From assembly GCF_013410565.1 (NCBI RefSeq), contig NZ_JACCFO010000001.1, forward strand, positions 5,952,001 through 6,016,000: 64,000 nucleotides of DNA, read 5' to 3'. The stretch comes from Streptomonospora nanhaiensis. Its GTDB lineage: Bacteria; Actinomycetota; Actinomycetes; Streptosporangiales; Streptosporangiaceae. Of the stretch, positions 51,833 to 61,676 are shown piece by piece (the stretch's first letter is position 1; every line of letters begins with the position of its first letter). The position numbers and the translations under genes were made by a program. The notes beneath the pieces are model-generated. The model was not told the origin of the DNA. It saw only the letters and a program-made list of their open reading frames with translations, and made no database searches.

Positions 51833-53791
51833 ATGGGATGCGGAGTCGCGCACAAGCTCATCGAGTCGCACCTGGTCGAGGGCGAGGCGGTGCCCGGCAC
51901 GGTGATCGGGCTGCGGGTCGACCAGACCCTCACCCAGGACGCCACCGGGACCCTGGTCATGCAGGAGCTGGAGGCGCTGGGCCTGGACCGCACGCGCGCC
52001 GAGGTCAGCGTGCAGTACGTGGACCACAACCTGCTCCAGGCCGACGAGAAGAACGCCGAGGACCACGCCTTCCTGCACTCGGCGGCCCGGCGCTACGGGC
52101 TGTGGTACTCCAAGCCGGGCAACGGGGTCTCCCACCCCACCCACATGCAGCGCTTCGGCGTGCCCGGAAAGACGCTGGCCGGGTCCGACTCCCACACCTG
52201 CGCCGCCGGGTCGCTGGGCATGCTCGCCATCGGCGTGGGCGGGCTGGAGGTCGCCATGGCCGTCGCCGGGCGCCCGCTGCACCTGCGCATGCCCGAGGTC
52301 TGGGGGGTGCGCCTCACCGGCGCGCTGCCGCCCTGGACCTCGGCCAAGGACGTGATCCTGGAGATGCTGCGCCGCCACGGGGTCAAGGGCGGGCTCAACC
52401 GGATCGTGGAGTACCACGGGCCGGGGGTGGCCACGCTCACGGCGATGGACCGGCACGTCATCGCCAACATGGGCGCCGAGCTGGGCGCCACCACCACCGT
52501 GTTCCCCGCCGACCGCGCCGTGCGGGAGTTCCTGCGCGCCGAGGACCGCGAGGAGGACTTCACCGAGCTGCTCGCCGACGACGGCGCCCGCTACGACGTC
52601 ACCGAGGAGATCGACCTGTCGGCCGTCGAGCCGCTGATCGCGCGGCCCTCCTCGCCCGGCGACGTGGTGCCGGTGCGCGAGGCCGCCGGCACCGAGGTCG
52701 ACCAGGTGGTCATCGGGTCCTCGGCCAACCCCGGGCTGCGCGACTACGCCGTGGCCGCCGCCATGGTGAAGGGCCGCCAGACCGACAGCGCGGTCAGCTT
52801 CGACGTCAACCCGTCCTCGCGGCAGATCCTCTCCGACCTCACCCGCATCGGCGCGACCCTCGACCTGGTCGCCGCCGGCGCGCGCATCCACCAGGCCGGC
52901 TGCCTGGGCTGCATCGGTATGGGCCAGGCGCTGGCCCCGGGCCGCAACTCCCTGCGCACCTTCCCGCGCAACTTCCCCGGGCGCTCGGGCACCGAGGAGG
53001 ACGCCGTGTGGCTGTGCTCTCCGGAGACCGCCGCGGCCGCCGCGCTCACCGGGGTGATCACCGACCCGCGCGACCTCGCCGCCGAGCTGGGCCTGGAGTA
53101 CCCCCGCCTGGAGCCGCCCGCGCGCGCCTCGGTCAACACCGCGATGCTGGTGCCGCCGCTGCCGCCCGAGGAGGCGCGGCGGGTCGAGCTGGTCAAGGGG
53201 CCCAACATCTCGGCGCTGCCCGACTTCCCGCCGCTGCCCGACCGGATCGAGGCCCCGGTGCTGCTCAAGGTCGGCGACAACGTCTCCACCGACGAGATCT
53301 CGCCGGCCGGCGCCCGGGCCCTGCCCTACCGCTCCAACGTGCCCCGCCTGGCCGACTTCACGTTCACCCGCATCGACCCCGACTACCCCCGGCGGGCGCG
53401 CGAGACCGCCGGGGACTCCGGCCACCTGGTGGTGGGCGGCGACAACTACGGCCAGGGCTCCTCGCGCGAGCACGCCGCCATCACGCCCCGCTACCTGGGG
53501 CTGCGCGCGGTGGTGGCGAAGTCTTTCGCCCGGATCCACTGGCAGAACCTGGCCAACTTCGGCATCCTCGCGCTGGAGTTCACCGACCCCGCCGACCACG
53601 ACCGGATCGGCGCCGGGGACGTGCTGGTGCTGGAGGGCCTGACCGAGCGCCTGACGGCCGGGGACGAGGTTTGCGCGCGCGACGCCGCCACGGGGGAGGA
53701 GTACCGGCTGCGCCACCGGCTCTCGCCCGACCAGGCCCGGGCCGTGCTGGCGGGCGGGCGGATCCCGCTGCTGGCCCGGGAGCTGGAGTAG
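51833..53791 (+). CDS. aconitate hydratase, single-chain 650-residue type
   Basis: A 652-residue aconitase that interconverts citrate and isocitrate through cis-aconitate. The [4Fe-4S] ligands fit Cys123 in GSDSHTCAAGS, and Cys357 and Cys360 in QAGCLGCIGMG. The swivel domain follows with GDNYGQGSSREHAA near residue 540. It is shorter than AcnA (about 900 residues) and resembles the mitochondrial-like and homoaconitase-like bacterial enzymes, so a homologous hydro-lyase reaction is possible. AGGAGGAG precedes the ATG. It starts near the CelR-like box, which suggests sugar control of a TCA enzyme. Confidence 0.9.
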   Translation: MGCGVAHKLIESHLVEGEAVPGTVIGLRVDQTLTQDATGTLVMQELEALGLDRTRAEVSVQYVDHNLLQADEKNAEDHAFLHSAARRYGLWYSKPGNGVSHPTHMQRFGVPGKTLAGSDSHTCAAGSLGMLAIGVGGLEVAMAVAGRPLHLRMPEVWGVRLTGALPPWTSAKDVILEMLRRHGVKGGLNRIVEYHGPGVATLTAMDRHVIANMGAELGATTTVFPADRAVREFLRAEDREEDFTELLADDGARYDVTEEIDLSAVEPLIARPSSPGDVVPVREAAGTEVDQVVIGSSANPGLRDYAVAAAMVKGRQTDSAVSFDVNPSSRQILSDLTRIGATLDLVAAGARIHQAGCLGCIGMGQALAPGRNSLRTFPRNFPGRSGTEEDAVWLCSPETAAAAALTGVITDPRDLAAELGLEYPRLEPPARASVNTAMLVPPLPPEEARRVELVKGPNISALPDFPPLPDRIEAPVLLKVGDNVSTDEISPAGARALPYRSNVPRLADFTFTRIDPDYPRRARETAGDSGHLVVGGDNYGQGSSREHAAITPRYLGLRAVVAKSFARIHWQNLANFGILALEFTDPADHDRIGAGDVLVLEGLTERLTAGDEVCARDAATGEEYRLRHRLSPDQARAVLAGGRIPLLARELE

Positions 53792-53794
53792 GGC

Positions 53795-53830
53795 GGCCCG
53801 GGGCGGCCGGCGCGGCGGGCGCCCCGGGCC
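53795..53830. terminator. bidirectional terminator after aconitase
   Basis: Ten-base arms GGCCCGGGGC and GCCCCGGGCC enclose 16 bases between convergent genes. Confidence 0.6.
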
Positions 53831-53837
53831 CGAGCGC

Positions 53838-54581
53838 TCAAGCCAGGCCGCCGTTGACCATGACGGTCTGGCCGTTGATCCAGCGGGCCGGGCCGGCCAG
53901 GGCCGAGACGACCTCGGCGATGTCGGCGGGCTCGCCCAGGCGGCCCAGGGGGATCCGCCCGGTGATCTGGCGCACCAGCTCCTCGCTCTTGCCGTCGAGG
54001 AACATGGAGGTGGCTGTGGGGCCGGGCGCCACGGCGTTGACGGTGATGTCGCGCCCGGCCAGCTCCCGGGCCAGGACCGGCACCAGCGCCTCCACGGCCG
54101 CCTTGCTCGCCGCGTAGGCGGCGTAGGTGGGCTGGAGCGTGCGGGTGACGGTGGTGGAGAAGTGGATCAGCGCCCCGCCCGGGCGCAGGCGGCGGGCGGC
54201 CTCGCGGCTGACCGCGAACGCGCCGTACACGTTGACGCGGTGCACCCGCTCCAGTTCGGCGAGGTCGAGGTCGGCCACGGGTGTCAGGCGCATGATCCCG
54301 GCGGCGTTGACGACCACGTCGATCCCGCCGAAGCGGGCCTGGGCGGTGTCGAACAGGGCCCGCACGGAGTCCGCGTCGCCCACCTCGACCTGGGCGGCCA
54401 CCGCCGTGCCGCCGGCCTCCTCGATCGCGGTGACGGCGGCCTTGGCCTCGGCCTCGCCGGCGGAGTAGCCCACGACGACGCTCTGGCCGTCGGCGGCCAG
54501 CCGCTCGGCGGCGGCCCGTCCGATGCCCCGGGACCCGCCGGTGACGACGGCGACGCGCGGCTTCTCGCTCATGGTGCTCAC
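53838..54581 (-). CDS. short-chain dehydrogenase/reductase
   Basis: A 247-residue classical SDR. The cofactor motif TGGSRGIG is at residues 14-21, NAAG near residue 95, catalytic Ser in IHFSTTVTRTLQ and Tyr-x-x-x-Lys in YAAYAASKAAVEAL. The ending INGQTVMVNGGLA is typical of FabG-like reductases. The GTG at 54581 with GAGGG upstream is preferred over the ATG three codons later. It is divergent from a TetR gene across operator-like repeats, so it is likely repressed by that regulator. Confidence 0.9.
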   Translation of the reverse strand: MSTMSEKPRVAVVTGGSRGIGRAAAERLAADGQSVVVGYSAGEAEAKAAVTAIEEAGGTAVAAQVEVGDADSVRALFDTAQARFGGIDVVVNAAGIMRLTPVADLDLAELERVHRVNVYGAFAVSREAARRLRPGGALIHFSTTVTRTLQPTYAAYAASKAAVEALVPVLARELAGRDITVNAVAPGPTATSMFLDGKSEELVRQITGRIPLGRLGEPADIAEVVSALAGPARWINGQTVMVNGGLA

Positions 54582-54625
54582 TTTGCTTCCCTCGGTGGAG
54601 CGCACGGGCGGCCGGCCGTGCAGCG

Positions 54626-54655
54626 GTTGTTAACGCTGACAACGTAACGTCGTTA
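54626..54655. promoter_or_regulatory. candidate TetR operator
   Basis: GTTGT-N8-ACAAC (54626-54643) is followed by the 11-base odd palindrome TAACG-T-CGTTA (54645-54655). They lie in an AT-richer spacer between the divergent SDR and TetR genes. Confidence 0.6.
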
Positions 54656-54733
54656 TCGATTGTCGTCAATGCGCCAACAGAAAAACGTTGCCACTGGAAA
54701 CATCGCCGGGTCGGCGGTAGTATCGCCGCCACC

Positions 54734-55441
54734 ATGAAGCGCGAGATCATCTGCGACCGCATCGTCCAGGCGGCCACCGAACTCCTTGCCGAGGGCGGGC
54801 GCGAGGCGGTCTCCACGCGCGCGGTCTGTGCCCGCTCCGGCGTGCAGTCGCCCACCATCTACCGCATCTTCCACGACAAGCAGGGCCTGCTGGACGCGGT
54901 CGCCCGCCAGGGGTTCGAGCGCTACCTGGCCGACAAGGCCGGCCTGCCCGCCTCCGCCGACCCGGTCGAGGACCTGCGCCGGGGCTGGGACCTCCACGTC
55001 GGGTTCGGGCTGGCCAACCCCGCGCTGTACACGCTGGTCTACGGCGACGTGCGCACCGGCCGCCAGTCACCGGCCGCGGCCCTGGGCGCGGCGGCGCTGG
55101 CCGAGCGCGTGCGGCGCGTCGCCGCCGCCGGCCGGCTGCGCGTCAGCGAGGAGCGCGCGGCCCACCTCATGCACTCCGCCGGGCGCGGGCTGACCCTGAC
55201 CCTGATCGAGCTGCCCGAGGAGCGGCGCGACCCCGCGCTGTCGGCGCTGGCCCGCGAGGCCGCCATCGCCGCCGTCACCACCGGCGCGCCCGCCCCCGCC
55301 GGCGCGGGCGAGCCGGTCACCGCCGCCGTCGTGGCCCTGCGCGCCGCCCTGCCCGGCCTGGACGCGCTCAGCGCGGCCGAGCGCACCCTGCTCACCGAGT
55401 GGCTGGACCGCCTGGCCGCGCCCGCGGCGCCCTCCGTTTGA
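54734..55441 (+). CDS. TetR family transcriptional regulator
   Basis: A 235-residue TetR protein. The helix-turn-helix is at residues about 25-48 (VSTRAVCARSGVQSPTIYRIFHDKQGLLDAVA). The ligand-binding part has a TetR_C-like all-helical composition and a C-terminal tail with Ala/Pro stretches. No clear ribosome site precedes the ATG; TAGTAT ends about ten bases upstream, so a nearly leaderless transcript is possible. It probably controls itself and the divergent SDR. Confidence 0.88.
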   Translation: MKREIICDRIVQAATELLAEGGREAVSTRAVCARSGVQSPTIYRIFHDKQGLLDAVARQGFERYLADKAGLPASADPVEDLRRGWDLHVGFGLANPALYTLVYGDVRTGRQSPAAALGAAALAERVRRVAAAGRLRVSEERAAHLMHSAGRGLTLTLIELPEERRDPALSALAREAAIAAVTTGAPAPAGAGEPVTAAVVALRAALPGLDALSAAERTLLTEWLDRLAAPAAPSV

Positions 55442-55498
55442 GGTGCCGCCCCTCCCGCCGCCCCTCCCGCCGCCCCGGCCCGGCCCGGGCGCGAACAA

Positions 55499-55532
55499 CG
55501 GCGGCCACCCCGCGCACGCGGGGTGGCCGCCG
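55499..55532. terminator. bidirectional terminator between TetR and FMN reductase genes
   Basis: 16-bp arms (CGGCGGCCACCCCGCG and its complement) with a two-base turn make the strongest hairpin of this region. Confidence 0.75.
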
Positions 55533-55687
55533 CCGGCAGGCGGGTGCGGTCCAGGGACGAGGCAGGGGCAGGGCGCGTACGCCCCCGGAGCCGCACCGCC
55601 CGGCCCGCGAGGGGCCGGGTCTGTGATGTCTGGTGCGAGAGGCGGACCTCCTGACGTGGTCGCGGCGGACGGATCGGCCGGGGCGGA

Positions 55688-56278
55688 TCAGACGACGTAG
55701 GGAGAGACCCGGCGGGCGTCGCGCAGGGCGCGCGCCCACCACTCCAGCTGCTCCAGGAACGCCTTGGCGGCGACGTTGACGGGCTCGGGGGTGACCGGGT
55801 TGCCCTCCTCGTCGAACTTGTCGTGGCAGTCCATGAAGCACACGGTGTTGCGGATGGTGGTGGCCTGCACCTCGTTGAAGACCGCGCGCAGGGCCTCGAC
55901 CGAGGTGACGCCGCCGGTCAGGCCGCCGTAGGACACGAAGCCCACGGCCTTGGCGTTCCACTCGGTGTAGAACCAGTCGATCGCGTTCTTCAGCGAGGCC
56001 GGGTAGCCCCGGTTGTAGACGGGGGTGACCACGATGAACGCGTCGGCGCGGGCCAGCCGCGGCGACAGCGCCGCCACCTCGGGCGGCACGGGCGCGCCGG
56101 GGTCGTCGCCGCCGAGCACGAACGGCAGGTCGGCCTCGGCGAGGTCGATCACGTCGACCTCGAAGGAGCCGTGCTGCCGCGCCCGCTCGGCGATCCAGCG
56201 GGCGGGGATGGGGCCGAACCGGTCGGTGCGGATGCTCCCGACGATGACGGCCACGCGTAGGGGGTCGTTCTCCGGCAT
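55688..56278 (-). CDS. NADPH-dependent FMN reductase family protein
   Basis: A 196-residue flavodoxin-fold reductase. The FMN phosphate site is GSIRTDRFG near residue 14. VTPVYNRGYPASLKNAIDWFYTEWNAKAVGFVSYGG is the usual flavin-binding stretch. AAGGAGC lies upstream. Such enzymes supply reduced FMN or reduce quinones and dyes; the flavin monooxygenases of this window would need such a partner, but none is adjacent. It is followed by a strong terminator and lies downstream of the MFS gene on the same strand. Confidence 0.92.
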   Translation of the reverse strand: MPENDPLRVAVIVGSIRTDRFGPIPARWIAERARQHGSFEVDVIDLAEADLPFVLGGDDPGAPVPPEVAALSPRLARADAFIVVTPVYNRGYPASLKNAIDWFYTEWNAKAVGFVSYGGLTGGVTSVEALRAVFNEVQATTIRNTVCFMDCHDKFDEEGNPVTPEPVNVAAKAFLEQLEWWARALRDARRVSPYVV

Positions 56279-56349
56279 GGTGGGCCTTGCTCCTTAACTG
56301 CTTCTTCCTGTTCAGGGACGGGGCGGCCCCTGCCGGGGTCTGGGGCGCG

Positions 56350-56392
56350 GCGGGCGGCGCCCCCGGGCCTTCCGGCCGGGGGCGCCGCCCGC
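56350..56392 (-). terminator. terminator of the MFS exporter gene
   Basis: 17-bp perfect arms around a nine-base loop, 60 bases past the MFS stop. Confidence 0.75.
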
Positions 56393-56453
56393 CCGGGCCG
56401 CCGTCGCGGATCCGTGCGGCGGATCCGTTGGCGCCCGCGCGGGTCGCGCGCGG

Positions 56454-58064
56454 TTACTCGGCGGCGATGCGCTCCTGGCGCTGCTCGCGCCGCTCAGCGG
56501 CCTCCGCGTCCGGCGTGCCGGCGGTCTGGGGCGCGTCCTCGCCCTCCTGCCCGCCGCGCTTGCGGCGGGAGTCCAGGAAGAACCCGGAGAGGACGGCCAG
56601 GACCAGCAGTACCGCCACGCTGGTGTAGGACACGGCGGCCTGCCCGGAGGTGAAGGCCGCGCGGGCGGCCTCCAGCACCGCCGCGCCGGTGCCGGAGGCC
56701 AGCTCCTGGGCCACCGCGGTGGCGCCGGCGATGCTGTCCACCGCCTGCGGAGCGGCCGACTCCGGCACGCCCGCCGGAAGGCTGTCGCTCATCTGCGAGC
56801 GGTAGACGGCCGAGCCGATCGCGCCGAGGGTGGCCACGCCCAGCGCCATGCCCATCTCCGAGGCTGTCTCCGACATCGAGGACGCCGAACCGCTCTTCTC
56901 CTTGGGCGCCGCCGCGATCACCAGGTCGATCACCAGCACCATCAGGGGGCCGATGCCGATGGAGATGATCATGGAGGCGGCCACCGGCAGCCAGAGGGCG
57001 GAGTCGGGGCCGGCCTGGGCGAACATGAGGAACCCGCAGGCCATCACGAGCAGCCCCAGGGCGATCGTGCGGCCGGGGCCGATGCGCTGGGCCAGCGGCG
57101 GCGACACCATCGAGCCGAGGATGTTGGCCGCCGCGAACGGCGCCATCCACAGCCCGGCGGCCAGCGCCGACAGGCCCATGGACAGCTGGAGGTACTGGGC
57201 CAGCAGCAGGATGAAGGAGCCCTGGACCAGGGTGCCCAGCAGCAGGCTGCCCAGCCCAACCGTGAAGGCGCGGTGGCGGAACAGGCCCAGCTCCATCAGC
57301 GGGTCGCGCAGCCGCCGCTGGCGCCGCACGAACAGCCAGCCGAACACCGCGGCCACGGCGATCACGACGAACGTCGAGACCTGCCAGCCCTCGCGGGCGG
57401 CGTCCTTGAAGGCGTAGACGAACGGCAGGATCGCGGCCAGCGACAGGACCACGCTGAACAGGTCCAGCCGCCCGGGGACGGGGTCGCGGTACTCGGGCAG
57501 CAGCAGCGGGGCGGTGATCAGCAGCAGCACCATCACGGGGACGGCCATGAGGAACACCGCGCCCCACCAGAACCACTCCAGCAGGACGCCGCCGGCCATG
57601 GGGCCGATGGCGCCGCCGGCGGCGAAGCAGGAGCCCCACACCGCGATGGCGAAGCCGCGCTGGCGGGCGTCGTGGAACATGTTGCTGATGAGCGACAGCG
57701 TCGAGGGCATCAGCGTGGCACCCGAGATGCCCAGCAGCGCGCGGGCGGCGATCAGGGTCTCGGGCGTGGGCGCGTAGGCGGCGGCCACCGAGGCGGCGCC
57801 GAAGGCCGTGGCCCCGATCATCAGCAGCCGGCGGCGGCCGATCCGGTCGCCCAGCGTGCCCATGGTGATCAGGAAGCCGGCGACCATGAAGCCGTAGATG
57901 TCGAGGATCCACAGCTGCTCGGTGCTGGTGGGGTCGAGGTCGGCGGCCAGGTGCGGCAGCGCCAGGTGCAGTGCGGTGAGGTCGAGCGAGAGCAGCAGGA
58001 TCGGCAGAGCCAGCACGGCCAGGCCGACCCACTCCTTCACTCCGGCCTTGGAACCGGATGACAT
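56454..58064 (-). CDS. MFS drug exporter, 14-helix DHA2 (EmrB/QacA/SmvA) type
   Basis: A 536-residue exporter. About 14 helices and the DHA2 motifs are seen: LDLTALHLALPHLAADL near the start, GTLGDRIGRRRLLMIG (loop 2-3) and a motif C around ISGATLMPSTLSLISNMF. It most resembles SmvA/QacA proton-coupled exporters of cationic or antibiotic compounds. AAGGAAGG precedes the ATG. The gene is divergent from a large BTAD-type regulator, which may control it. A hydrophilic acidic tail of 40 residues closes the protein. Confidence 0.92.
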   Translation of the reverse strand: MSSGSKAGVKEWVGLAVLALPILLLSLDLTALHLALPHLAADLDPTSTEQLWILDIYGFMVAGFLITMGTLGDRIGRRRLLMIGATAFGAASVAAAYAPTPETLIAARALLGISGATLMPSTLSLISNMFHDARQRGFAIAVWGSCFAAGGAIGPMAGGVLLEWFWWGAVFLMAVPVMVLLLITAPLLLPEYRDPVPGRLDLFSVVLSLAAILPFVYAFKDAAREGWQVSTFVVIAVAAVFGWLFVRRQRRLRDPLMELGLFRHRAFTVGLGSLLLGTLVQGSFILLLAQYLQLSMGLSALAAGLWMAPFAAANILGSMVSPPLAQRIGPGRTIALGLLVMACGFLMFAQAGPDSALWLPVAASMIISIGIGPLMVLVIDLVIAAAPKEKSGSASSMSETASEMGMALGVATLGAIGSAVYRSQMSDSLPAGVPESAAPQAVDSIAGATAVAQELASGTGAAVLEAARAAFTSGQAAVSYTSVAVLLVLAVLSGFFLDSRRKRGGQEGEDAPQTAGTPDAEAAERREQRQERIAAE

Positions 58065-58172
58065 GGTCCTTCCTTCCCCTCGCGGGCGCGGATCGCGCCG
58101 TCTGGCCACCAGGGTGGCCAGCGGGGGTTCCGGAGAGGTTGCGGTCCCCGGGCGCCGGACCGGAACCTGTAC

Positions 58173-58184
58173 TAGGCTGCCCCC
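58173..58184 (+). promoter_or_regulatory. leaderless -10 box of the BTAD regulator
   Basis: TAGGCT (58173-58178) lies six bases before the ATG and there is no ribosome site, the usual picture of a leaderless actinobacterial transcript. Confidence 0.5.
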
Positions 58185-61100
58185 ATGCGGTTCGGCGTTC
58201 TCGGGCCTGTGCAGGTGTGGAGCGCCGACGGGCGGCTGGTTCCGGTGCCCGAGGCCAAGGTGCGCGCCATCCTGGCCGCCCTGCTCATGCGCAACGGCAC
58301 CCCCGCCACCACCGGCGCCCTCATCGAGGAGGTCTGGGAGACCGACCGCCCGGCCGCGCCCGAACGGGTGCTGCGCTCCAAGATCTCCCGGCTGCGCGGC
58401 GTGCTCGACTCCGCCGAACCCGGCGGGCGCGACCGCCTCGTGCACCGCCCCGGCGGCTACGCCCTGCGCTTCTCCGACGACGAGCTGGACGCCCTGCGGT
58501 TCCGGGCGCTGGTGGAGCACGCCCGCGCCAGCGCCGACCCCGACGTCCGCGCCGCCGCGCTGGAGGAGGCGCTGGACCTGTGGCGGGGCCCCGCGCTGGC
58601 CGACGCCGCCGACACCACCGCGCTGCGCCCCTGGGCCGAGCACCTGGAGGAGGACCGGCTCACCGCGATCGAGGAGCGCGCCGACGCCCGCACCGGGCAG
58701 GGCCGCCACCCGCTTCTCGCCGACGAGTTGGGCGCGCTGGCCGAGGCCCACCCGCTGCGCGAGCGCATCCGCGCCGCCCACATGCGCGCCCTCTACCGGG
58801 CCGGGCGCCAGACCGAGGCGCTGGAGTCCTACGAGCGGCTGCGCGCCGCGCTGGCCGAGGAGCTGGGCGTGGACCCCAGCCCCGAACTCGCCGAGCTGCA
58901 CGGCGCGATCCTGCGCCAGGACCCCGGCCTCCTGGCCGAGCCCGCCAAGCCCGCGGCCCCGGCCCGCTCCGGGCTGCCCGCGCCGCTGGACGAGTTCGTC
59001 GGGCGCGAGGCCGACCTCGCCGACCTGCGCCGGCTGCTGGCGGAGGGCCGCCGCCTGGTCACCCTCACCGGGCCCGGCGGCGTGGGCAAGACCCGGCTGG
59101 CGGTGGAGGCCGGGCGGGCCGCCGCCGCGGACTTCGACGCCACCTGGTTCGTGGAGCTGGGCCACCTGCCCGCCGAGACCGGCGACGACCCCGACCGCCT
59201 GGCCGACGCCGTCGCCTACGCCGTGGGCATCCGCGACGAGAGCGTGCCGCGCCACGCGCGCGGGCTGGCCCGGCTGGCCGGCGCGCTGTCGGGCACCCGC
59301 GGCCTGCTGGTGCTGGACAACTGCGAGCACCTGCTGGGCGCGGCGGCGCCGCTGATCCGCTCCCTGCGCGAGGCGGCGCCCGACCTGCACCTGCTGGCCA
59401 CCAGCCGGGAGCCGCTGCGGGTGCGCGGCGAGTGGGTCTACCAGGTGGCCCCCCTGCGCGCCGACGGCGACGGGTCGGCCGTGCGGCTGTTCGCCGTGCG
59501 CGCGGCCGCCTCGGCGCCGGGCTTCCGCCTCGACGCCCGCACCGAGCCGGTGGTGGCGGCCATCTGCCGGCGGCTGGACGGCCTGCCGCTGGCCCTGGAA
59601 CTGGCCGCCAACCGGGTGCGCGCCCTGGGCGTGGCCACGCTGGCCGCCGGGCTGGACGACCGGTTCGCCCTGCTGGCCTCGGGCGAGCGCGACGCGCCCG
59701 AGCGGCTGCGCACCCTGCGCGCCATGATCGACTGGAGCTGGGACCTGCTGGAGGAGGACGAGCGCGTCGCCCTGCGCCGGGTCTCGGTCTTCTCCGACGG
59801 GTTCACCCCCGAGGCCGCGGCGGCGGTGCTGGGCCGCCCGGCCACCGGGTCGCTGGCGCGGCTGGCGGAGTCCTCGCTGGCGGTGCCGATGGAGGGCGCC
59901 GACGGCGTGCGGTTCCGGCTGCTGGAGACCATCGCCGCCTACGCCGCCGAGCGGTTGGAGGAGGCCGGCGAGGCCGGCCTCGTGCGCGAGCGCCACATGC
60001 GCTTCCACGTGGAGTTCGCCGAGCGGGCCGACGTCGCGCTGCGCGGCGCCGACCAGGCGCTGACCCTGCGGCGGCTCGACGAGTCGGCCAACGACCTGCG
60101 CGCCGCCTTCGCCGAGGCGCTGCGCACCGGCGACGCCCACAGCGCGCTGCGGCTGGCGGTGGGCGGGTTCTGGTACCGCTGGCTGCGCGGCCGGCTGGGC
60201 GAGGCCCACCGCACGCTCACCTCGGCGCTGGCGCTGCCCGGCGGGCCGCCCGGCCTGCGCGCGCTGGCCGCGGCCTGGCGCACCGGCCTGGAACTGGGCG
60301 ACCGCGACCTGCCCGACCCCGCCGCCCGGGCGGCCGCCGCCGTGACCGCCTTCCAGGACGCCGGCGACCGCGCCGCCCAGGCGCGCGCGTGGTGGTTCAT
60401 GGGCCCCATGCTCATGGAGGTCGGCGAGCAGGAGGCGGCCGAGTGGATGCTGGCCGCCGCCCTGGCCGACTTCCGCGAGCGCGGGGACCGCTGGGGTGTG
60501 GCGGCGGTGCTGTGCAACCGCGCCTGGCTGGCGCTGATGCGCGGCCGGGCCGACGAGGCCGGGGGCGAGGGCCGGCGCGCCCTGGCCTTGTTCGAGGAGC
60601 TGGGCGACGGCTGGGGCCGGCTGGAGGCCATGGCGGTGCTGCGCCGGCACGCCGAGGCCGTGGGCGACCACGCCGAGTCCGCCCGCATCGGCGAGGCCGG
60701 GCTGGCGCTGTCGGAGGAGCTGGGCCTGGTGACCAAGACCGGGCACTGGCTGGCGTTCCTGGGCCGCTCGGCGATGCTGGCCGGCGACCTGGAGCGGGCC
60801 GCCGGGCTGCTGGAGCGCGCCCACCGCCTTTCCGTGCGCCACGGCGACATCTTCGGCCGCCGGTTCGCCGGGCTGCACCTGGGCGCGCTGGCCCGGCGCC
60901 AGGGCCGCTCGGCCGAGGCCGAGACCCTGCTGGAGGCGTGGCTGGGCGAGCGCGGCGGCGAGCAGCCCACCGAGGAGCGGGCGATGGCGCTGACCGAACT
61001 GGGTTTCGCCGCGCTGGCGCGGGGCGACGCCGCGGCGGCGCTGACCCGCCACCGGCGCGCGCTGGCCACGGCGCGGTCCACGGCCTCGGGCCAGGCGGTG

Positions 61101-61373
61101 GCGGCGGCGTGCGCGGGGCTGGCCGCCACGGCCGCGGCCCTCGGGCGGGGGGCCGACGCCGCGCTCCTGCTCGGCGCGGCGGCGGGCGCGCGCGGGGGCA
61201 CCCGGCCGGCCGCGGCCGAGGCCGCCGAGGCCGAGCGGATCGCCGAGGCGGTCCGGAAAATCGCCGGTGCCGACGAATTCGACGCGCAATTCGAACAAGG
61301 GCGGCGAACGGGTGTGCGCAGTGCGGAGAACATCGCCGCTTCCTGGGACAACGCCCTCACCGAAGGTGCCTAA
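58185..61373 (+). CDS. AfsR/SARP-type BTAD and NB-ARC/STAND regulator
   Basis: A 1062-residue multidomain regulator. Residues about 1-90 form a winged DNA-binding domain (OmpR/SARP type). The BTAD domain of TPR-like helices is at 95-245. A P-loop ATPase (STAND) domain starts with GPGGVGKTR near residue 300, with Walker B-like LLVLDNCEHLLG and the ARC marker GLPLALELAANRVR. The rest is TPR-like repeats (residues about 590-1030). This is the AfsR/MalT-like layout, used to switch on secondary metabolism or transport. It lies divergent from a DHA2 exporter and just before a response regulator and a YcaO gene, all plausible targets. Confidence 0.9.
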   Translation: MRFGVLGPVQVWSADGRLVPVPEAKVRAILAALLMRNGTPATTGALIEEVWETDRPAAPERVLRSKISRLRGVLDSAEPGGRDRLVHRPGGYALRFSDDELDALRFRALVEHARASADPDVRAAALEEALDLWRGPALADAADTTALRPWAEHLEEDRLTAIEERADARTGQGRHPLLADELGALAEAHPLRERIRAAHMRALYRAGRQTEALESYERLRAALAEELGVDPSPELAELHGAILRQDPGLLAEPAKPAAPARSGLPAPLDEFVGREADLADLRRLLAEGRRLVTLTGPGGVGKTRLAVEAGRAAAADFDATWFVELGHLPAETGDDPDRLADAVAYAVGIRDESVPRHARGLARLAGALSGTRGLLVLDNCEHLLGAAAPLIRSLREAAPDLHLLATSREPLRVRGEWVYQVAPLRADGDGSAVRLFAVRAAASAPGFRLDARTEPVVAAICRRLDGLPLALELAANRVRALGVATLAAGLDDRFALLASGERDAPERLRTLRAMIDWSWDLLEEDERVALRRVSVFSDGFTPEAAAAVLGRPATGSLARLAESSLAVPMEGADGVRFRLLETIAAYAAERLEEAGEAGLVRERHMRFHVEFAERADVALRGADQALTLRRLDESANDLRAAFAEALRTGDAHSALRLAVGGFWYRWLRGRLGEAHRTLTSALALPGGPPGLRALAAAWRTGLELGDRDLPDPAARAAAAVTAFQDAGDRAAQARAWWFMGPMLMEVGEQEAAEWMLAAALADFRERGDRWGVAAVLCNRAWLALMRGRADEAGGEGRRALALFEELGDGWGRLEAMAVLRRHAEAVGDHAESARIGEAGLALSEELGLVTKTGHWLAFLGRSAMLAGDLERAAGLLERAHRLSVRHGDIFGRRFAGLHLGALARRQGRSAEAETLLEAWLGERGGEQPTEERAMALTELGFAALARGDAAAALTRHRRALATARSTASGQAVAAACAGLAATAAALGRGADAALLLGAAAGARGGTRPAAAEAAEAERIAEAVRKIAGADEFDAQFEQGRRTGVRSAENIAASWDNALTEGA

Positions 61374-61676
61374 GACCGGCCCGCATTTGTTCGCCGCGAA
61401 TTGACGGGGAGTTGCCGGTGAGTGCGCTCGGCGCATGCGCGCCGGCCAATCGCGCCACCGCGCCTATTTAAGGGAGTTGCGACTACGCTCCGCATGAGCC
61501 GTGACCCCATTATCACTCTCCGTACCGCTGCGGGAAAATACTGGCTTAATCGGGTCGTAATGGTATTCTTCCGTGATAGGGATTGCAGGGGCGCGTGGGG
61601 TGCCGCCGCCGTGCGCTCCGCCGTTTCCGGGCGCGCTTCGCGGAGCGGCGCCCGGAGGCAGGGTGACGGTCTTTTC
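61374..61676. other. intergenic region upstream of the NarL-type regulator
   Basis: No gene is supported. It is noticeably AT-richer than the rest (61440-61600), in keeping with a promoter for the regulator at 61677. A TATTCT element near 61562 could be a -10 box; no -35 is certain. Confidence 0.45.
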